Shown piece by piece: positions 34,601-43,908 of a stretch of 64,000 nt of DNA. The notes below the pieces were generated by a model. The model ran no database searches, was not told where the DNA came from, and was given only the letters and a program-made list of their open reading frames with translations. The DNA is from Ornithinicoccus sp045032955 (GTDB lineage: Bacteria > Actinomycetota > Actinomycetes > Actinomycetales > Dermatophilaceae). A program made the translations under genes and the position numbers. The number at the start of each line of letters is the position of its first letter. Within the stretch, counting starts at the first letter, position 1. Location: contig NZ_JBJFZU010000010.1 of assembly GCF_045032955.1 (NCBI RefSeq), positions 171,695 to 235,694 on the forward strand, written 5' to 3'.

Positions 34601-36673
34601 CACCTGGTCGTGGGTGATGTCCTCGATCCGCCAGCTGGTGGTGCCGAGGGTGAAGACGTCCCCCACCCGGCTCTCGTAGACCATCTCCTCGTCCAGCTCA
34701 CCGACCCGACGTCCGGGGCCCTCACCGGTGGCGAGCATCACCGCGTAGAGCCCCCGGTCGGGGATGGTCCCCCCGGAGGTCACGGCCAGCAGCTGCGCCC
34801 CCCGGCGGGCGCTGAGGGTGTCGGTGACCCGGTCCCAGACGATGCGCGGACGCAGCTCGGCGAAGTCCTCGCCGGGGTAGCGGCCGGCCAGCATGTCCAG
34901 CACCGCGTCCAGCACCGAGCGGGGCAGCGAGGCGTAGGACGCCGAGCGACGCACCAGCTCGAACAGGTCGGTGACCGTCCAGTCGTCCATCGCCAGCATC
35001 GCCACGATCTGCTGGGCGAGCACGTCCAACGGGTTCGTGGGCACCCGGACCTGCTCGATCATCCCGGCACGCATCCGGTCCACCACGACGGCCGTCTGGA
35101 CCAGGTCGGCGCGGTGGGTGGGGAAGAAGACACCGTGGCTGACGGCGCCCACGTGGTGGCCGGCGCGGCCCACCCGCTGCAGGCCGGACGCGACGCTGGG
35201 CGGGCTGGCGACCTGGGCGACCAGGTCCACGGCCCCCATGTCGATGCCCAGCTCCAGGCTGCTGGTGGCCACCACCGCGGGCAGCCGCCCGGTCTTGAGG
35301 GCCTCCTCGATCTCGGCGCGCTGCTCCTTGCTCACCGACCCGTGGTGCGCCCGGGCCAGCACCGGGGGCGCGCTGGTGCCCGCACCCGACTGGGCCATCA
35401 CCTGCGCCGGCGGGCGCTGTCCGGGGGACGGCTCGGCCTCGTCCTCGCCGGGGCGCTGCCGGGCGTCCCAGGCCTCGTTCAGTCGGGAGGTGAACCGCTC
35501 GGCGACCCGGCGCGAGTTGGTGAAGACCAGTGTCGAGGTCTGCGCGGCGACCAGGTCGACCACCCGGCGCTCGATGTGCGGCCACAGGGAGGCCCGTTCC
35601 TCCGGGTCGGGGTCCGGGGCCGGCGCCCAGACGTCCTCACCCTCGAGCTCGGGCAGCACCGGCCCGGCGCCGACCGCCGGCTCGTCGCCGCTCTCGTCGC
35701 TCTCGATGTCGTCCGTCCGGCCATCGGTCCCGTCGTCGGTCCCGGGGTTCTCCGCGCCCCAGTCCGGGCTGGTCCCGGCCCGCTGGGCCGGTGGCTCAGG
35801 AGGCCCGATGGTTCCCGCCACCTCCACGCTGCCGGGGTCGGACATGTCCGGCACCGGGACCACGACCTGCAGGTCCCACTCCTTGGTCGAGGGCGGCTGG
35901 ACGGTGGTCACCGGCCGGCCGCCGGCGAGGTAGCGACCGATCTCCTCGACCGGGCGGACGGTGGCGGACAACCCGATCCGTTGGGCGGGGCGCACCAGCA
36001 GCTGGTCCAGCCGGTCCAGGGTCAGCGCCAGGTGCGCGCCGCGCTTGGTGCCGGCCACCGCGTGCACCTCGTCGATGATGACCGACTCGACGCCCGTCAG
36101 CGCGCTGCGTGCCTGCGAGGTCAGCAGCAGGAAGAGCGACTCCGGCGTGGTGATGAGGATCTCCGCGCCGTCCTTGGCGAACGCCCGCCGCTGCGCCGCC
36201 GGGGTGTCCCCCGAGCGGACCGCGACGGACACCGCAGGGGAGGGCAGCCCGAGGCGGGTGGCGGCATGCCCGATGCCGACCAGCGGGGAGCGCAGGTTGC
36301 GCTCGACGTCGACGGCCAGCGCCTTCAGCGGCGAGACGTAGAGCACCCGGCAGCGGCCGACGTCCTCGGTCTCCTCCGCCCCGCCGCCCGCCCTCGCACC
36401 GGCGCCACGGGACGCGCGGCCGGCTGTCCGTCCAAGCCTTCTAGCCGCCGGTGCGGGCCGGGGGTCGGCAATGATCCTGTCCATCGCCCACAGGAAGGCG
36501 GAGAGCGTCTTGCCCGACCCGGTGGGAGCGACGACCAGGGTGTGGTCGCCCTGGCTGATCGCGTCCCAGGCGCCGGTCTGGGCCGGCGTCGGCCCGGGGA
36601 ACGACGCGTCGAACCACGCGCGGGTCGCGGGGGAGAAACGGTCCAGCACGGGGGCCGGTCGGGCGTCGGTCAC
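31682..36673 (-). CDS. lhr: Large helicase-related protein Lhr
   Basis: The 1663-residue ATP-dependent helicase has the full length of bacterial Lhr. The N-terminal core contains Walker A VVAPTGSGKTLSAFLWA, IIDEVHAV (motif II) and a second RecA fold with RVGRAGHH. These are followed by the winged-helix and Lhr-specific domain, and by a C-terminal extension. An acidic, low-complexity insert lies near residues 270-360. Lhr translocates 3' to 5' on DNA and unwinds RNA:DNA hybrids; mycobacterial lhr responds to DNA damage. The start is GTG 36673. Confidence 0.93.
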   Translation of the reverse strand: MTDARPAPVLDRFSPATRAWFDASFPGPTPAQTGAWDAISQGDHTLVVAPTGSGKTLSAFLWAMDRIIADPRPAPAARRLGRTAGRASRGAGARAGGGAEETEDVGRCRVLYVSPLKALAVDVERNLRSPLVGIGHAATRLGLPSPAVSVAVRSGDTPAAQRRAFAKDGAEILITTPESLFLLLTSQARSALTGVESVIIDEVHAVAGTKRGAHLALTLDRLDQLLVRPAQRIGLSATVRPVEEIGRYLAGGRPVTTVQPPSTKEWDLQVVVPVPDMSDPGSVEVAGTIGPPEPPAQRAGTSPDWGAENPGTDDGTDGRTDDIESDESGDEPAVGAGPVLPELEGEDVWAPAPDPDPEERASLWPHIERRVVDLVAAQTSTLVFTNSRRVAERFTSRLNEAWDARQRPGEDEAEPSPGQRPPAQVMAQSGAGTSAPPVLARAHHGSVSKEQRAEIEEALKTGRLPAVVATSSLELGIDMGAVDLVAQVASPPSVASGLQRVGRAGHHVGAVSHGVFFPTHRADLVQTAVVVDRMRAGMIEQVRVPTNPLDVLAQQIVAMLAMDDWTVTDLFELVRRSASYASLPRSVLDAVLDMLAGRYPGEDFAELRPRIVWDRVTDTLSARRGAQLLAVTSGGTIPDRGLYAVMLATGEGPGRRVGELDEEMVYESRVGDVFTLGTTSWRIEDITHDQVLVTPAPGQIGRLPFWKGESQGRPAELGGAVGAFVREIGASSPEEARATLLGRGLDAFAADNLVTYLTDQRTSVGHLPDDRTIVVERFRDEIGDWRVVVHSPWGMPVHAPWALCLAARMRERLGTEVQALAADDGIVLRLPDLGVDDAPDEEEPDGAGRRAGGHTDGARLDAEIAELLTLDPDEVADLVTQEIGGSALFASRFRECAARALLLPRRNPGRRQPLWQQRQRSAQLLEVASRYPTFPIVLEAVRECVQDVYDVEALRTLMRSIASRGIRLVSVSSSAPSPFARSLLMGYIAQFLYEGDSPLAERRAAALSLDPSLLAELLGRGEGAALRDLLDPEVVARTGQELQRLTEARSARDPEEVVDLLRVLGPLSTDEVAARTREEHRDQVTDWLLGLSGSRRVIEVRVAGQQRWADAQDAARLRDALGAAVPVGVPAAFLEGVPDPLGDLVVRHARTHTPFTPESLATRLGLGTAVVRDVLRRQVSAGRMVQGALVPDGAGDDDVCDAEVMRLLRRRSLAALRQEVEPVPQQAYARFLPRWQSVGELHGLDGLARAVEQLAGARVPASAVESLILPVRVRGYSPGMLDELMTSGEALWQGHGSLPGDDGWVSLHLGESAHLTMAAADEVEDAYARTVLDVLERVAGGAYFFRALAEAAGSTDDQRLTTSLWDLVWAGRVSADTFAPVRALLAGGRSTHKARRAPSRGGRWSRGSVALSSRPGRPSMPARSGPPTAVGRWSLLPPVETDPTVLGLATAETLLDRYGVLTRGSVVAEGVPGGFSGVYRVLAGAEEAGRVRRGYVVEGLGAAQFGSAGAIDRLRALDHAARGTQGVPGTDDDRETVLLAATDPANPFGAAVPWPEQGTGEGTHRPGRKAGAMVVLVDGVPALYLERGGRSALTFATGPQTSGDDLWPDVAGALATAVRQGALRGLTITKIDGAGALGSEHPLAAALTAAGFHTSPSGLRLRR

Positions 36674-36763
36674 CGTGTCACTGTGCCACGCGCCACCGAC
36701 AGTGGCAGGGCGGCGAGGAAGGGTCCGTCGAGGACCTTGCCCCGGAGCTCGCCGGGGCCGGTG

Positions 36764-36991
36764 TCAGTCGGAGGGGCCGCGGCTGGTCGCGCCGGGGTCG
36801 TCGCCGCGCTGCGGCACCAGCCGGCGACGCGTCTCGGCGACGACCTTGTTGCCGTAGGCGCCGCTGACGGGCGGCATCGGAGGCCGCTCCATCTCCTTCT
36901 TCTCATGGTGGTCGGTACGGTGCGGCGGGCGCCACAGCTGTGCCGCGACGAGCAGCTTCTGCCACCAGGCCAGGTCCTGCGTCGAGCTCAT
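36764..36991 (-). CDS. Small hypothetical protein
   Basis: A 75-residue protein begins MSSTQDLAWWQKLLVAAQLW, followed by a His/Lys-rich stretch (RTDHHEKKEMERPP) and a basic tail. There is no recognised domain and no membrane helix. GGAGGA lies 5 nt before the ATG, which supports a real gene, and codon use is normal. It lies upstream of lhr on the same strand. Function is unknown. Confidence 0.6.
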   Translation of the reverse strand: MSSTQDLAWWQKLLVAAQLWRPPHRTDHHEKKEMERPPMPPVSGAYGNKVVAETRRRLVPQRGDDPGATSRGPSD

Positions 36992-37119
36992 GGTGTCCTC
37001 CAGTGCGTGCCGTCGATGAGAGCGGCACCATCCTCTCATCCCGGGGCGGTCCCTCGGCAGCGGGAGGGCGGAAAACCGCTGGTGGCCCGTCGGTGGCCGG
37101 GCATACGCTGCAGCACGCT

Positions 37120-39021
37120 ATGCGCGACTTCCCCCCCACCGTCACCGCCTGGACCGACGACGCCCCGACGGGCGCCGACCGGCGGACCGGCGACGTGCCC
37201 GACACCCGCTCGCCGGCCCGTTTCCTCTGGTGGCTGCTGCGCCGGCAGACGGACCTCGTGCTCGCGGGCTGCCTGGGCAGCCTGCTCTGGTTGCTGCCCA
37301 CGGCGCTGACCCCGTGGGTGCTCGGCCGGGCCATCGACGAGGGCATCGTGCCCGGCGACCAGCGCCAGGTCTGGCTCTGGTGCGGAGTGCTGCTGCTGAT
37401 CACCGTCGTCGGGGCGGCCAGCGGGGTGTTCTACCACACGGTCGTGGTCCGGTCCTGGCTGGTCGCGGCCTACGGGCAGACCCGGCTGGTGACGCACAAG
37501 GCGGTCGGCCTGGGACACGTGCTGCCGCGTCGTGCCCCCACCGGTGAGGTGCTCAGCGTCAACGGCAGCGACGGGGAACAGCTGGGCGAGTTCATCGAGG
37601 TCTTCTCCCGCCTGATCGGCAACGTGGTGGCCTATGCCGTCGTGGCCCTCATCGTGCTGCAGATCTCGGTCCCGCTGGGCTCCGTGGTGCTGCTCGTGGC
37701 ACCGGTGCTGGTCCTCGCCTCCGGGGCGCTGCTGCGCCCCCTGACCTCGGCCCAGACCCAGGAGCGGAGCCGCACCTCCGAGCTCACCTCGATGGCCACC
37801 GACATCGTCGCCGGCCTGCGCATCCTGCGGGGCATCGGCGGCGAGCGCATCTTCGGCGACAACTACGCCCGGCAGAGCCAACGGGTCCGCCGCTCCGGTG
37901 TGCAGGCGGGTCGCTGGGGCGCCCTCGTCGAGGCCGTCGGGGTGCTGCTGTCCGGTCTGTTCGTCGTCGCCCTGATGGTGATGGGGGTGGAGCAGGTGCG
38001 GGCCGGGCGGCTGCAGATCGGCGAGCTCGTCACCTTCCTCGGGTATGCCATCTTCCTCGTCCAGCCCATCCGTGTGGTCTTCGAGTCGGCGCAGAAGATC
38101 ACCCGCTCGGTGGTCTCGGCGCGCACCACGATCGGTGTCCTCGGCACCGGCGACCCGTGGCCGCGGCGCCCGGATGTCGGGGCCGGGGAGCTGACCCGGC
38201 TGGCGGCCGGCGAGCTGGTCGACTCCGTCTCCGGGCTGCGGGTGCGACCCGGTCTGCTGACGATGGTGGTCAGTGCCGAGCCGGACGAGAGCGCGGCGCT
38301 CGCGGACCGGCTGGGACGCTACCTGCCCTCCGGGGAGTCCGTCCCCGGGGTGGAGGACGACGAGGCGAGTGGCCGCGTCGCCCGGCGTGCCGCGCGTGCC
38401 CGTTCCCGGGCCCGCGCCGAGCTGGAACGGCGTGACACGGAGCGCGCCGACGCTCCCTGGGGGGTATGCCTGGCCGGCACCGACCTCGGTGACCTCCCGC
38501 TGTCCCGGGTCCGGAAGCTGGTCCTGGTCAGCGACACCGCCGCGCACGTCTTCGCCGGGACGCTGCAGGACGCGGTCGACCCCTCGGGGCGGGTTTCCCG
38601 CGAGGAGGCCGAGGCGGCCCTGGTCGCCGCGGCCGCCGAGGACGTCTTCGACATCCTCCCCGGCGGCTGGCAGGGCGTGCTCGACGAGCGGGGCCGCGGG
38701 CTCTCCGGCGGGCAGCGCCAGCGGCTGGTGCTGACCCGAGCGCTGGCCGCCGACCCGCCCGTCCTGGTGCTGGTGGAGCCCACCTCCGCGGTGGACGCGC
38801 ATACCGAGTCGCGGATCGCCCGACGGCTGCCCGAGCACCGACGGGGCCGCACCACGGTGGTCATGACGGCGTCCCCGCTGATGCTGCACCATGCCGACGA
38901 GATCGCCGTCCTGGAGGGCGGGACGGTGGTCGCCACCGGCACCCACCAGGAGCTCGCGGCCTCCCACCGCGGCTACCGCGACACCGTGCTGCGCGGTGCG
39001 GACGAGGAGGTACGGACATGA
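37120..39021 (+). CDS. ABC exporter subunit with degenerate Walker A
   Basis: The 633-residue half-transporter has six membrane helices (residues about 30-330) followed by a nucleotide-binding domain. That domain keeps the signature LSGGQRQRLVLTRALA and a Walker B-like VLVLVEPTSAVD. The Walker A position is replaced by LTMVVSAEPDESAALAD, which has no GxxGxGKS. ATP binding on its own P-loop is therefore unlikely. The stop overlaps the next subunit start (ATGA). The two form a heterodimer with one catalytic and one dead site; see the next entry. Confidence 0.87.
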   Translation: MRDFPPTVTAWTDDAPTGADRRTGDVPDTRSPARFLWWLLRRQTDLVLAGCLGSLLWLLPTALTPWVLGRAIDEGIVPGDQRQVWLWCGVLLLITVVGAASGVFYHTVVVRSWLVAAYGQTRLVTHKAVGLGHVLPRRAPTGEVLSVNGSDGEQLGEFIEVFSRLIGNVVAYAVVALIVLQISVPLGSVVLLVAPVLVLASGALLRPLTSAQTQERSRTSELTSMATDIVAGLRILRGIGGERIFGDNYARQSQRVRRSGVQAGRWGALVEAVGVLLSGLFVVALMVMGVEQVRAGRLQIGELVTFLGYAIFLVQPIRVVFESAQKITRSVVSARTTIGVLGTGDPWPRRPDVGAGELTRLAAGELVDSVSGLRVRPGLLTMVVSAEPDESAALADRLGRYLPSGESVPGVEDDEASGRVARRAARARSRARAELERRDTERADAPWGVCLAGTDLGDLPLSRVRKLVLVSDTAAHVFAGTLQDAVDPSGRVSREEAEAALVAAAAEDVFDILPGGWQGVLDERGRGLSGGQRQRLVLTRALAADPPVLVLVEPTSAVDAHTESRIARRLPEHRRGRTTVVMTASPLMLHHADEIAVLEGGTVVATGTHQELAASHRGYRDTVLRGADEEVRT

Positions 39022-40967
39022 GCAGCCCCCTGCGTCAGGACCTGGCCGCGGCGTCCGAGGCGACCTGGCGCGCGGAGGTGGAGCTGCCCCCGGTGGTCCC
39101 GGACCAGCTGCGACCCCCGGAGCCCGGAACCGCCGGCACCCGGGAACGTCACCGACTGCTGTGGGAACGGCACGCCCTGCGGCGCGAGCGTGCCCGGGCG
39201 AACCTGACGACCGCGCTGGACCCCGAGCGCGGGCTGCCGGTCGCCTCGACCTCGACGGTCGTGGCCTACCTGCGGGCCCTGCTGCGGCGACGCGCCGGGC
39301 TGGTGACGGTGGTCACCGCCACCAACGCCCTGGCCGCCGCCGCCGGGCTCGCGGTGCCCTTCCTGCTGGGCCGGCTGGTGGACGTCGTGGTCGCCGCCGA
39401 CGGCGACCCGGCGCTGAGCACCGTGCGCACCTTCGGGGTGCTGCTCGTGGTCGTCCTGCTCGCGCAGGCGGTGCTGACCTTCCTGGCCAAGACGCTCGCG
39501 GCCGTGCTCGGGCAGGGCGTCCTGGCCGAGGCCCGCGAGGACGTCATCCGGGCCGTGCTGCGGCTGCCGCTGGGCAAGGTCGAGGCGGCCAGCACCGGTG
39601 ACCTGGTCACCCGCGTCACCCGTGACGTCGGGTCGATGAGCGGGGCGGTGCGCTGGGCGCTGCCCGAGTTCATCATCGGCGTGGTGACGGTGCTGCTGAC
39701 CGTGGGCGCGATGGTGCTCAACTCGTGGGCGCTCGCCGCGCCCACCCTGGTGATGGCCACCCTGTCGCTGTGGCAGGTGCGTCGCTACCTGCAGCAGGCC
39801 CCGGCGGCATACCTGCTGGAGGGCGCCACCTACAGCGACATCAACACCGCCCTGACCGAGACCGTCGAGGGTGTGCGCACCGTCGAGGCCTACGGCCTGC
39901 AGCGGGCCCGGCGCCGCGCCGGGGTGGACGACATCGAGGTGTCCGCCCAGGCCGAGCGCTACGGCCTGACGCTGCGCAACATCCTCTTCGCGGTGATGGA
40001 CATGGCGTTCTCGCTGCCCCGGGTCCTGACCCTGGTGGTCGGCGCGCTGCTGTACACCCAGGGCGGCGTGACCCTGGGCCAGATCACCACCGCGATGCTC
40101 TTCATCGAGACCTTCTACGGTCCCTTCGACCGGCTGGTCGGGACCGTCGACCGGCTCCAGGTCGGGGTCGCCTCGACGACCCGGCTGCTGGGCATCGCCG
40201 AGGTGCCGGCGGACCGCGAACCCGGCACCGGCAGGCCCCGCGGCGACCGGCTGCTGGGCCGTGGGCTGCGCTACGCCTACCGTCCTGGCCACGACGTGCT
40301 GCACGGGATCGACCTCACCCTGGAGCCGGGGGAGCGGCTGGCGATCGTGGGCCCGTCGGGGTCTGGGAAGTCCACCCTGGGCCGGCTGCTCGCCGGCATC
40401 CACGCACCGGTCTCCGGCTCGGTCACGGTCGGCGGGGTGGAGCTGGTGGAGCTGCCGTTGGAGGCGCTGCGCAACCAGGTCGCCCTGGTCACCCAGGAGC
40501 ACCACGTCTTCCGCGGCTCGGTGCGGGACAACGTCGAGCTGGCCCGTGAGGGCTCGGGGGAGGAGCCGGTATGGCGTGCGCTGGCGGCGGTGGACGCCGA
40601 CGCCTGGGTGCGCGAGCTGCCGGACGGGCTGGACACCGTGCTCGGCTCCGGCCAGCACCCGCTCACCCCTGCGCAGGCGCAGCAGGTGGCGCTGGCGCGG
40701 CTGATCCTGGCCGACCCGCACACCCTGGTGCTGGACGAGGCGACCAGCCTCATCGACCCGCGCACGGCCCGGCACCTCGAGGGCTCGATGAGCGCGCTGC
40801 TCACCGGGCGCACCGTGGTGGCGATCGCGCACCGGCTGCACACGGCGCACGACGCCGACCGGATCGCGGTCGTCCAGGACGGGCGGATCGTGGAGCTGGG
40901 CAGCCACGACGAGCTCATCGAGCAGGACGGCGAGTACGCCTCCCTGTGGCGGGCCTGGACCAGCTGA
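39018..40967 (+). CDS. ABC exporter subunit with intact Walker A and degenerate signature
   Basis: The 649-residue partner has a membrane domain and a nucleotide-binding domain with canonical Walker A GPSGSGKSTLGRLLAG and Walker B TLVLDEATSLID. The signature is LTPAQAQQVALARL instead of LSGGQ. In a heterodimer its Walker A would pair with the LSGGQ of the first subunit to make one working ATP site; the other site would be built from both degenerate parts. The substrate is unknown. An N-terminal cytosolic extension of about 85 residues is Arg-rich. Confidence 0.88.
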   Translation: MSSPLRQDLAAASEATWRAEVELPPVVPDQLRPPEPGTAGTRERHRLLWERHALRRERARANLTTALDPERGLPVASTSTVVAYLRALLRRRAGLVTVVTATNALAAAAGLAVPFLLGRLVDVVVAADGDPALSTVRTFGVLLVVVLLAQAVLTFLAKTLAAVLGQGVLAEAREDVIRAVLRLPLGKVEAASTGDLVTRVTRDVGSMSGAVRWALPEFIIGVVTVLLTVGAMVLNSWALAAPTLVMATLSLWQVRRYLQQAPAAYLLEGATYSDINTALTETVEGVRTVEAYGLQRARRRAGVDDIEVSAQAERYGLTLRNILFAVMDMAFSLPRVLTLVVGALLYTQGGVTLGQITTAMLFIETFYGPFDRLVGTVDRLQVGVASTTRLLGIAEVPADREPGTGRPRGDRLLGRGLRYAYRPGHDVLHGIDLTLEPGERLAIVGPSGSGKSTLGRLLAGIHAPVSGSVTVGGVELVELPLEALRNQVALVTQEHHVFRGSVRDNVELAREGSGEEPVWRALAAVDADAWVRELPDGLDTVLGSGQHPLTPAQAQQVALARLILADPHTLVLDEATSLIDPRTARHLEGSMSALLTGRTVVAIAHRLHTAHDADRIAVVQDGRIVELGSHDELIEQDGEYASLWRAWTS

Positions 40968-41025
40968 GCAGCCGGCCCGACGAGCACCGCCAGCAGGCCC
41001 CGTCAGATCTGCCCGTCAGCTCCCG

Positions 41026-42909
41026 TCAGCCCTGCTGGTCGGACCCGTCGCCGTCGTCGGCCGCCTTCTCCTCCGCGCTCGCCAGCTTGCCCAGGGTGCG
41101 GGGGCGGAGCCGGTCGTCGGCCTGGCGGCGCAGCCGTCGCGGGTTGAGGCCGTGCTGGGCGTTGTAGCCCTTCACGATCGCCGAGCGCAGCTCGCGGACG
41201 GTGGCCAACGGGTTGTCCGCGTCGTGCACGATGGTGTCCACCAGACCCTGCGCCTTGAGGTCCAGGGCGGAGGCCTTCATGGTCTCCAGGGTCATCCCGA
41301 CCTGCTCCAGCGACGGGTTCGACTCGTTGTAGAGGATCGTCGCGGTCGAGCGCGGCTCGGACACGAAGCCCAGGGCGCTGTCGAACATGATGGTCTCGCG
41401 CCCGAACGGGGTGGTCGCCAGCCCGCCGCCGCTGCCCATCGCCCCGGTGATCACCGAGACCGTCGGGAAGGGGTGCGAGGCGGCCCGCTTGATGCTCTGC
41501 GCGATGGCCCGTGACTGGCCACGCCGCTCCGCGGCCATCGAGGGCATGGCGCCCAGGGTGTCGGTGAAGAACACGATCGGCAGCTCCCAGCGCTCCGCGG
41601 CGGTCATCATCCGCACCGCGTACTCGAAGTCCTCCGGGCTCGGGTTCGCCGGACGCTTGCCGACGTAGGCCCCGGAGATCGTGTAGGAGGGCTGGTCGCC
41701 GATGACGACGAACGACTGGCCCCCGAGGGTGGCCAGTGCCGCGACGATGCTCGGGTATGCCTTCTCGTCCTCGAACCGGACGTGGTTGTAGAACGGGACC
41801 GCGGAGTCGAAGACGTGCCGCAGCAGGAACTCGGTGTCCAGCCGGCCGGCGCCGGCCGCGATCTCGTTGTAGCGCGCCATCAGCGCCTCCCGGGGGGAGC
41901 CGCTGGTGCGGTCCCGCCGGGCCCGGGGCACGTCGATGCGCTGGTCGACCTCCTGACGGCCCCACAGGGCCGCGGAGAAGCCCTCGGGGCCGGCGCTGAC
42001 CTCGCGGCTGCCGGAGTCGGCCAGCTCCTCGAGGGTCTCCTCCTCGCGCAGCCGGTGCGAGATCCGGCCCGAGGAGAGCACCTGGCCGATGAACTCGACG
42101 AGCTCCTCGACGCCCTTGACCAGGACGTCCACGTTGCGGTCCAGGTAGTTGGCCTCCGCGCTCTGCAGCCCCCGGGGCACCTCGCGTCCCTCGAAGGTCT
42201 CGATGACGCGCCGTCCGGCGAAGCCGTAGTCGGTGCCCTCCAACGCGACGATCAGGTCCGCGACCGGGACGGCGCTGGCGGACATGCCGCCCCATACCTG
42301 CCCGGCGAGCACGGAGATGTAGGGCCGGTTGGTGGTGTGCTGGAACTTGTTGGCCGCGGCCGCCATCCGCTGCATCTGGACCAGGCCCAGGACGTTCTCG
42401 TGCTGGCGCACCCCGGAGGAGGCCCCCATGCTGATCAGCGGCAGGCCCTCGCGCTCGGCCAGCTCGGCCGCCTGCACGAACTTCTCCCCGGCGACCTCGC
42501 CGAGCGATCCGGCGAAGAAGGCCCAGTCGACGACGTAGACGACGGCCCGCTGACCGCCGAAGTCGCCGATCCCGAACCGCGCCGACTCGTTGGTGCCGCT
42601 GCGGGCCTCCGCGTTGCGCAGCTTGTCGGTGTACCGCTCGATCGTGTCGCCGACCCGGCGCTGCAGCCCGATCAGGTCGTCGACGACGCGCAGGTGGCCG
42701 TAGCGCTCCTGCAGGGAGATGCTCTCGACGAAGGTGGCGATGGCCTGGGTGGGGTTGAGGCCCGGACGGCTCTCGTAGAGGCTGGCCACGGTGCGCGGCA
42801 CCACCGGGCGACGGTCGAGCAGGTCCCGGGTCACTCCACCCTCGCCGTAGACGTCGTCGACGTCGGGATCGGTGTCCGAGGCGTGGTGCTTCTCCGGGGG
42901 TGCTGCCAT
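41026..42909 (-). CDS. Fused acyl-CoA carboxylase carboxyltransferase (beta-alpha)
   Basis: The 627-residue protein joins an AccD-like half (FGGQRAVVYVVDWAFFAGSLG, GASSGVRQHEN, VLAGQVWGGMSAS) and an AccA-like half (VGKRPANPSPEDFEYAVRMM, TDTLGAMPSMAAERRGQ, TGAMGSGGG). Such fusions act as the carboxyltransferase of acetyl- or acyl-CoA carboxylase. The AccD zinc ribbon is not seen. No biotin carboxylase gene is adjacent; the one at 5003-6778 could serve. TAGCGT at 42917-42922 lies 7 nt upstream of the ATG (leaderless). Confidence 0.85.
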   Translation of the reverse strand: MAAPPEKHHASDTDPDVDDVYGEGGVTRDLLDRRPVVPRTVASLYESRPGLNPTQAIATFVESISLQERYGHLRVVDDLIGLQRRVGDTIERYTDKLRNAEARSGTNESARFGIGDFGGQRAVVYVVDWAFFAGSLGEVAGEKFVQAAELAEREGLPLISMGASSGVRQHENVLGLVQMQRMAAAANKFQHTTNRPYISVLAGQVWGGMSASAVPVADLIVALEGTDYGFAGRRVIETFEGREVPRGLQSAEANYLDRNVDVLVKGVEELVEFIGQVLSSGRISHRLREEETLEELADSGSREVSAGPEGFSAALWGRQEVDQRIDVPRARRDRTSGSPREALMARYNEIAAGAGRLDTEFLLRHVFDSAVPFYNHVRFEDEKAYPSIVAALATLGGQSFVVIGDQPSYTISGAYVGKRPANPSPEDFEYAVRMMTAAERWELPIVFFTDTLGAMPSMAAERRGQSRAIAQSIKRAASHPFPTVSVITGAMGSGGGLATTPFGRETIMFDSALGFVSEPRSTATILYNESNPSLEQVGMTLETMKASALDLKAQGLVDTIVHDADNPLATVRELRSAIVKGYNAQHGLNPRRLRRQADDRLRPRTLGKLASAEEKAADDGDGSDQQG

Positions 42910-42973
42910 GCGCCGAACGCTAGCAGCAGGGCCGCCCGGATCCGGTCACCGTCAGGGCGGATAATGGTCCCCC

Positions 42974-43894
42974 GTGGTCGCCGTCCTGGAGGGTTTCGCG
43001 CTGATCGCGGCGATCGTCGCGGTGGGCTGGCTGCTCGGGCACTCGGGGCTCTTCGGGAGGCGCGAGGAGAGGATGCTGGCGCGGCTGACGTTCTACGTCG
43101 GCTCCCCGTCTCTGCTCTTCCTCGTCGTCTCCCGCGCCGACGTCCGGGTCATCTTCTCGGGCTTCCTGGTGGCGACCGTGATCGCGGTCGCGGTGTGCTC
43201 GGTCGCCTACCTGCTGATCGCCCGGCTGGTCTTCCACAGGCGGTGGGCGCAGAGCGTGATGGGCGGGATGGCCGCCAGCTACGCCAACTCCAACAACCTG
43301 GGTCTGCCCATCGCGATCTACGTGCTGGGCGACGCGACCTGGGCGGCACCGTTGCTGCTCATGCAGCTCCTGCTGCTGCAGCCGGCCTGGCTGGCCGCGC
43401 TGGACGCCACCCGCAGCGGGCAGGTCTCCTGGCTACGGGTGCTGCGCTCACCCTTCACCAACCCGTTGACGATCAGCACCCTGCTGGGCCTGGGCTTCGC
43501 GCTCGCGGGCCGGCAGCTGCCGGAGCCGGTGCTGGCCCCGGTGGAGATCCTGGGCGGGCTGGCGATCCCGTGCATGCTGATCGCCTTCGGCATCTCGCTG
43601 CGGCTGTCGCCGGTGCCCGGCGGGCGCGGCAACCGGGCCGAGATCGCCACCGTGGTGCTCATCAAGCTGCTGCTGATGCCGGCCGTGGCCTGGCTGGTGG
43701 CGGGGCCGGTGCTGGGCCTGTCCACCGCCGAGGTGATGGCCGTGGTGGTGATGGCCTCGCTGCCCACGGCGCAGAACGTCTACGTGCTGTCGGTGGCCTA
43801 CGGCCGGTCCGAGGACCTGGCCCGGGACACCGTCTTCCTCACCACCGTGCTGGCCCTCCCGGCGATGCTGGGCGTGGTGGCCGTCCTCGGGTGA
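42974..43894 (+). CDS. AEC family (auxin efflux carrier-like) transporter
   Basis: The 306-residue membrane protein has about ten helices in two five-helix repeats, with family segments such as MAASYANSNNLGLPIAIYVLG and PTAQNVYVLSVAYG near the unwound crossover helices. It is likely a carboxylate or metabolite transporter; the substrate is unknown. A GATAAT box lies 8 nt upstream of the GTG. It is divergent from the fused carboxyltransferase. Confidence 0.87.
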   Translation: MVAVLEGFALIAAIVAVGWLLGHSGLFGRREERMLARLTFYVGSPSLLFLVVSRADVRVIFSGFLVATVIAVAVCSVAYLLIARLVFHRRWAQSVMGGMAASYANSNNLGLPIAIYVLGDATWAAPLLLMQLLLLQPAWLAALDATRSGQVSWLRVLRSPFTNPLTISTLLGLGFALAGRQLPEPVLAPVEILGGLAIPCMLIAFGISLRLSPVPGGRGNRAEIATVVLIKLLLMPAVAWLVAGPVLGLSTAEVMAVVVMASLPTAQNVYVLSVAYGRSEDLARDTVFLTTVLALPAMLGVVAVLG

Positions 43895-43908
43895 CCTAGC
43901 CTGGGGTG

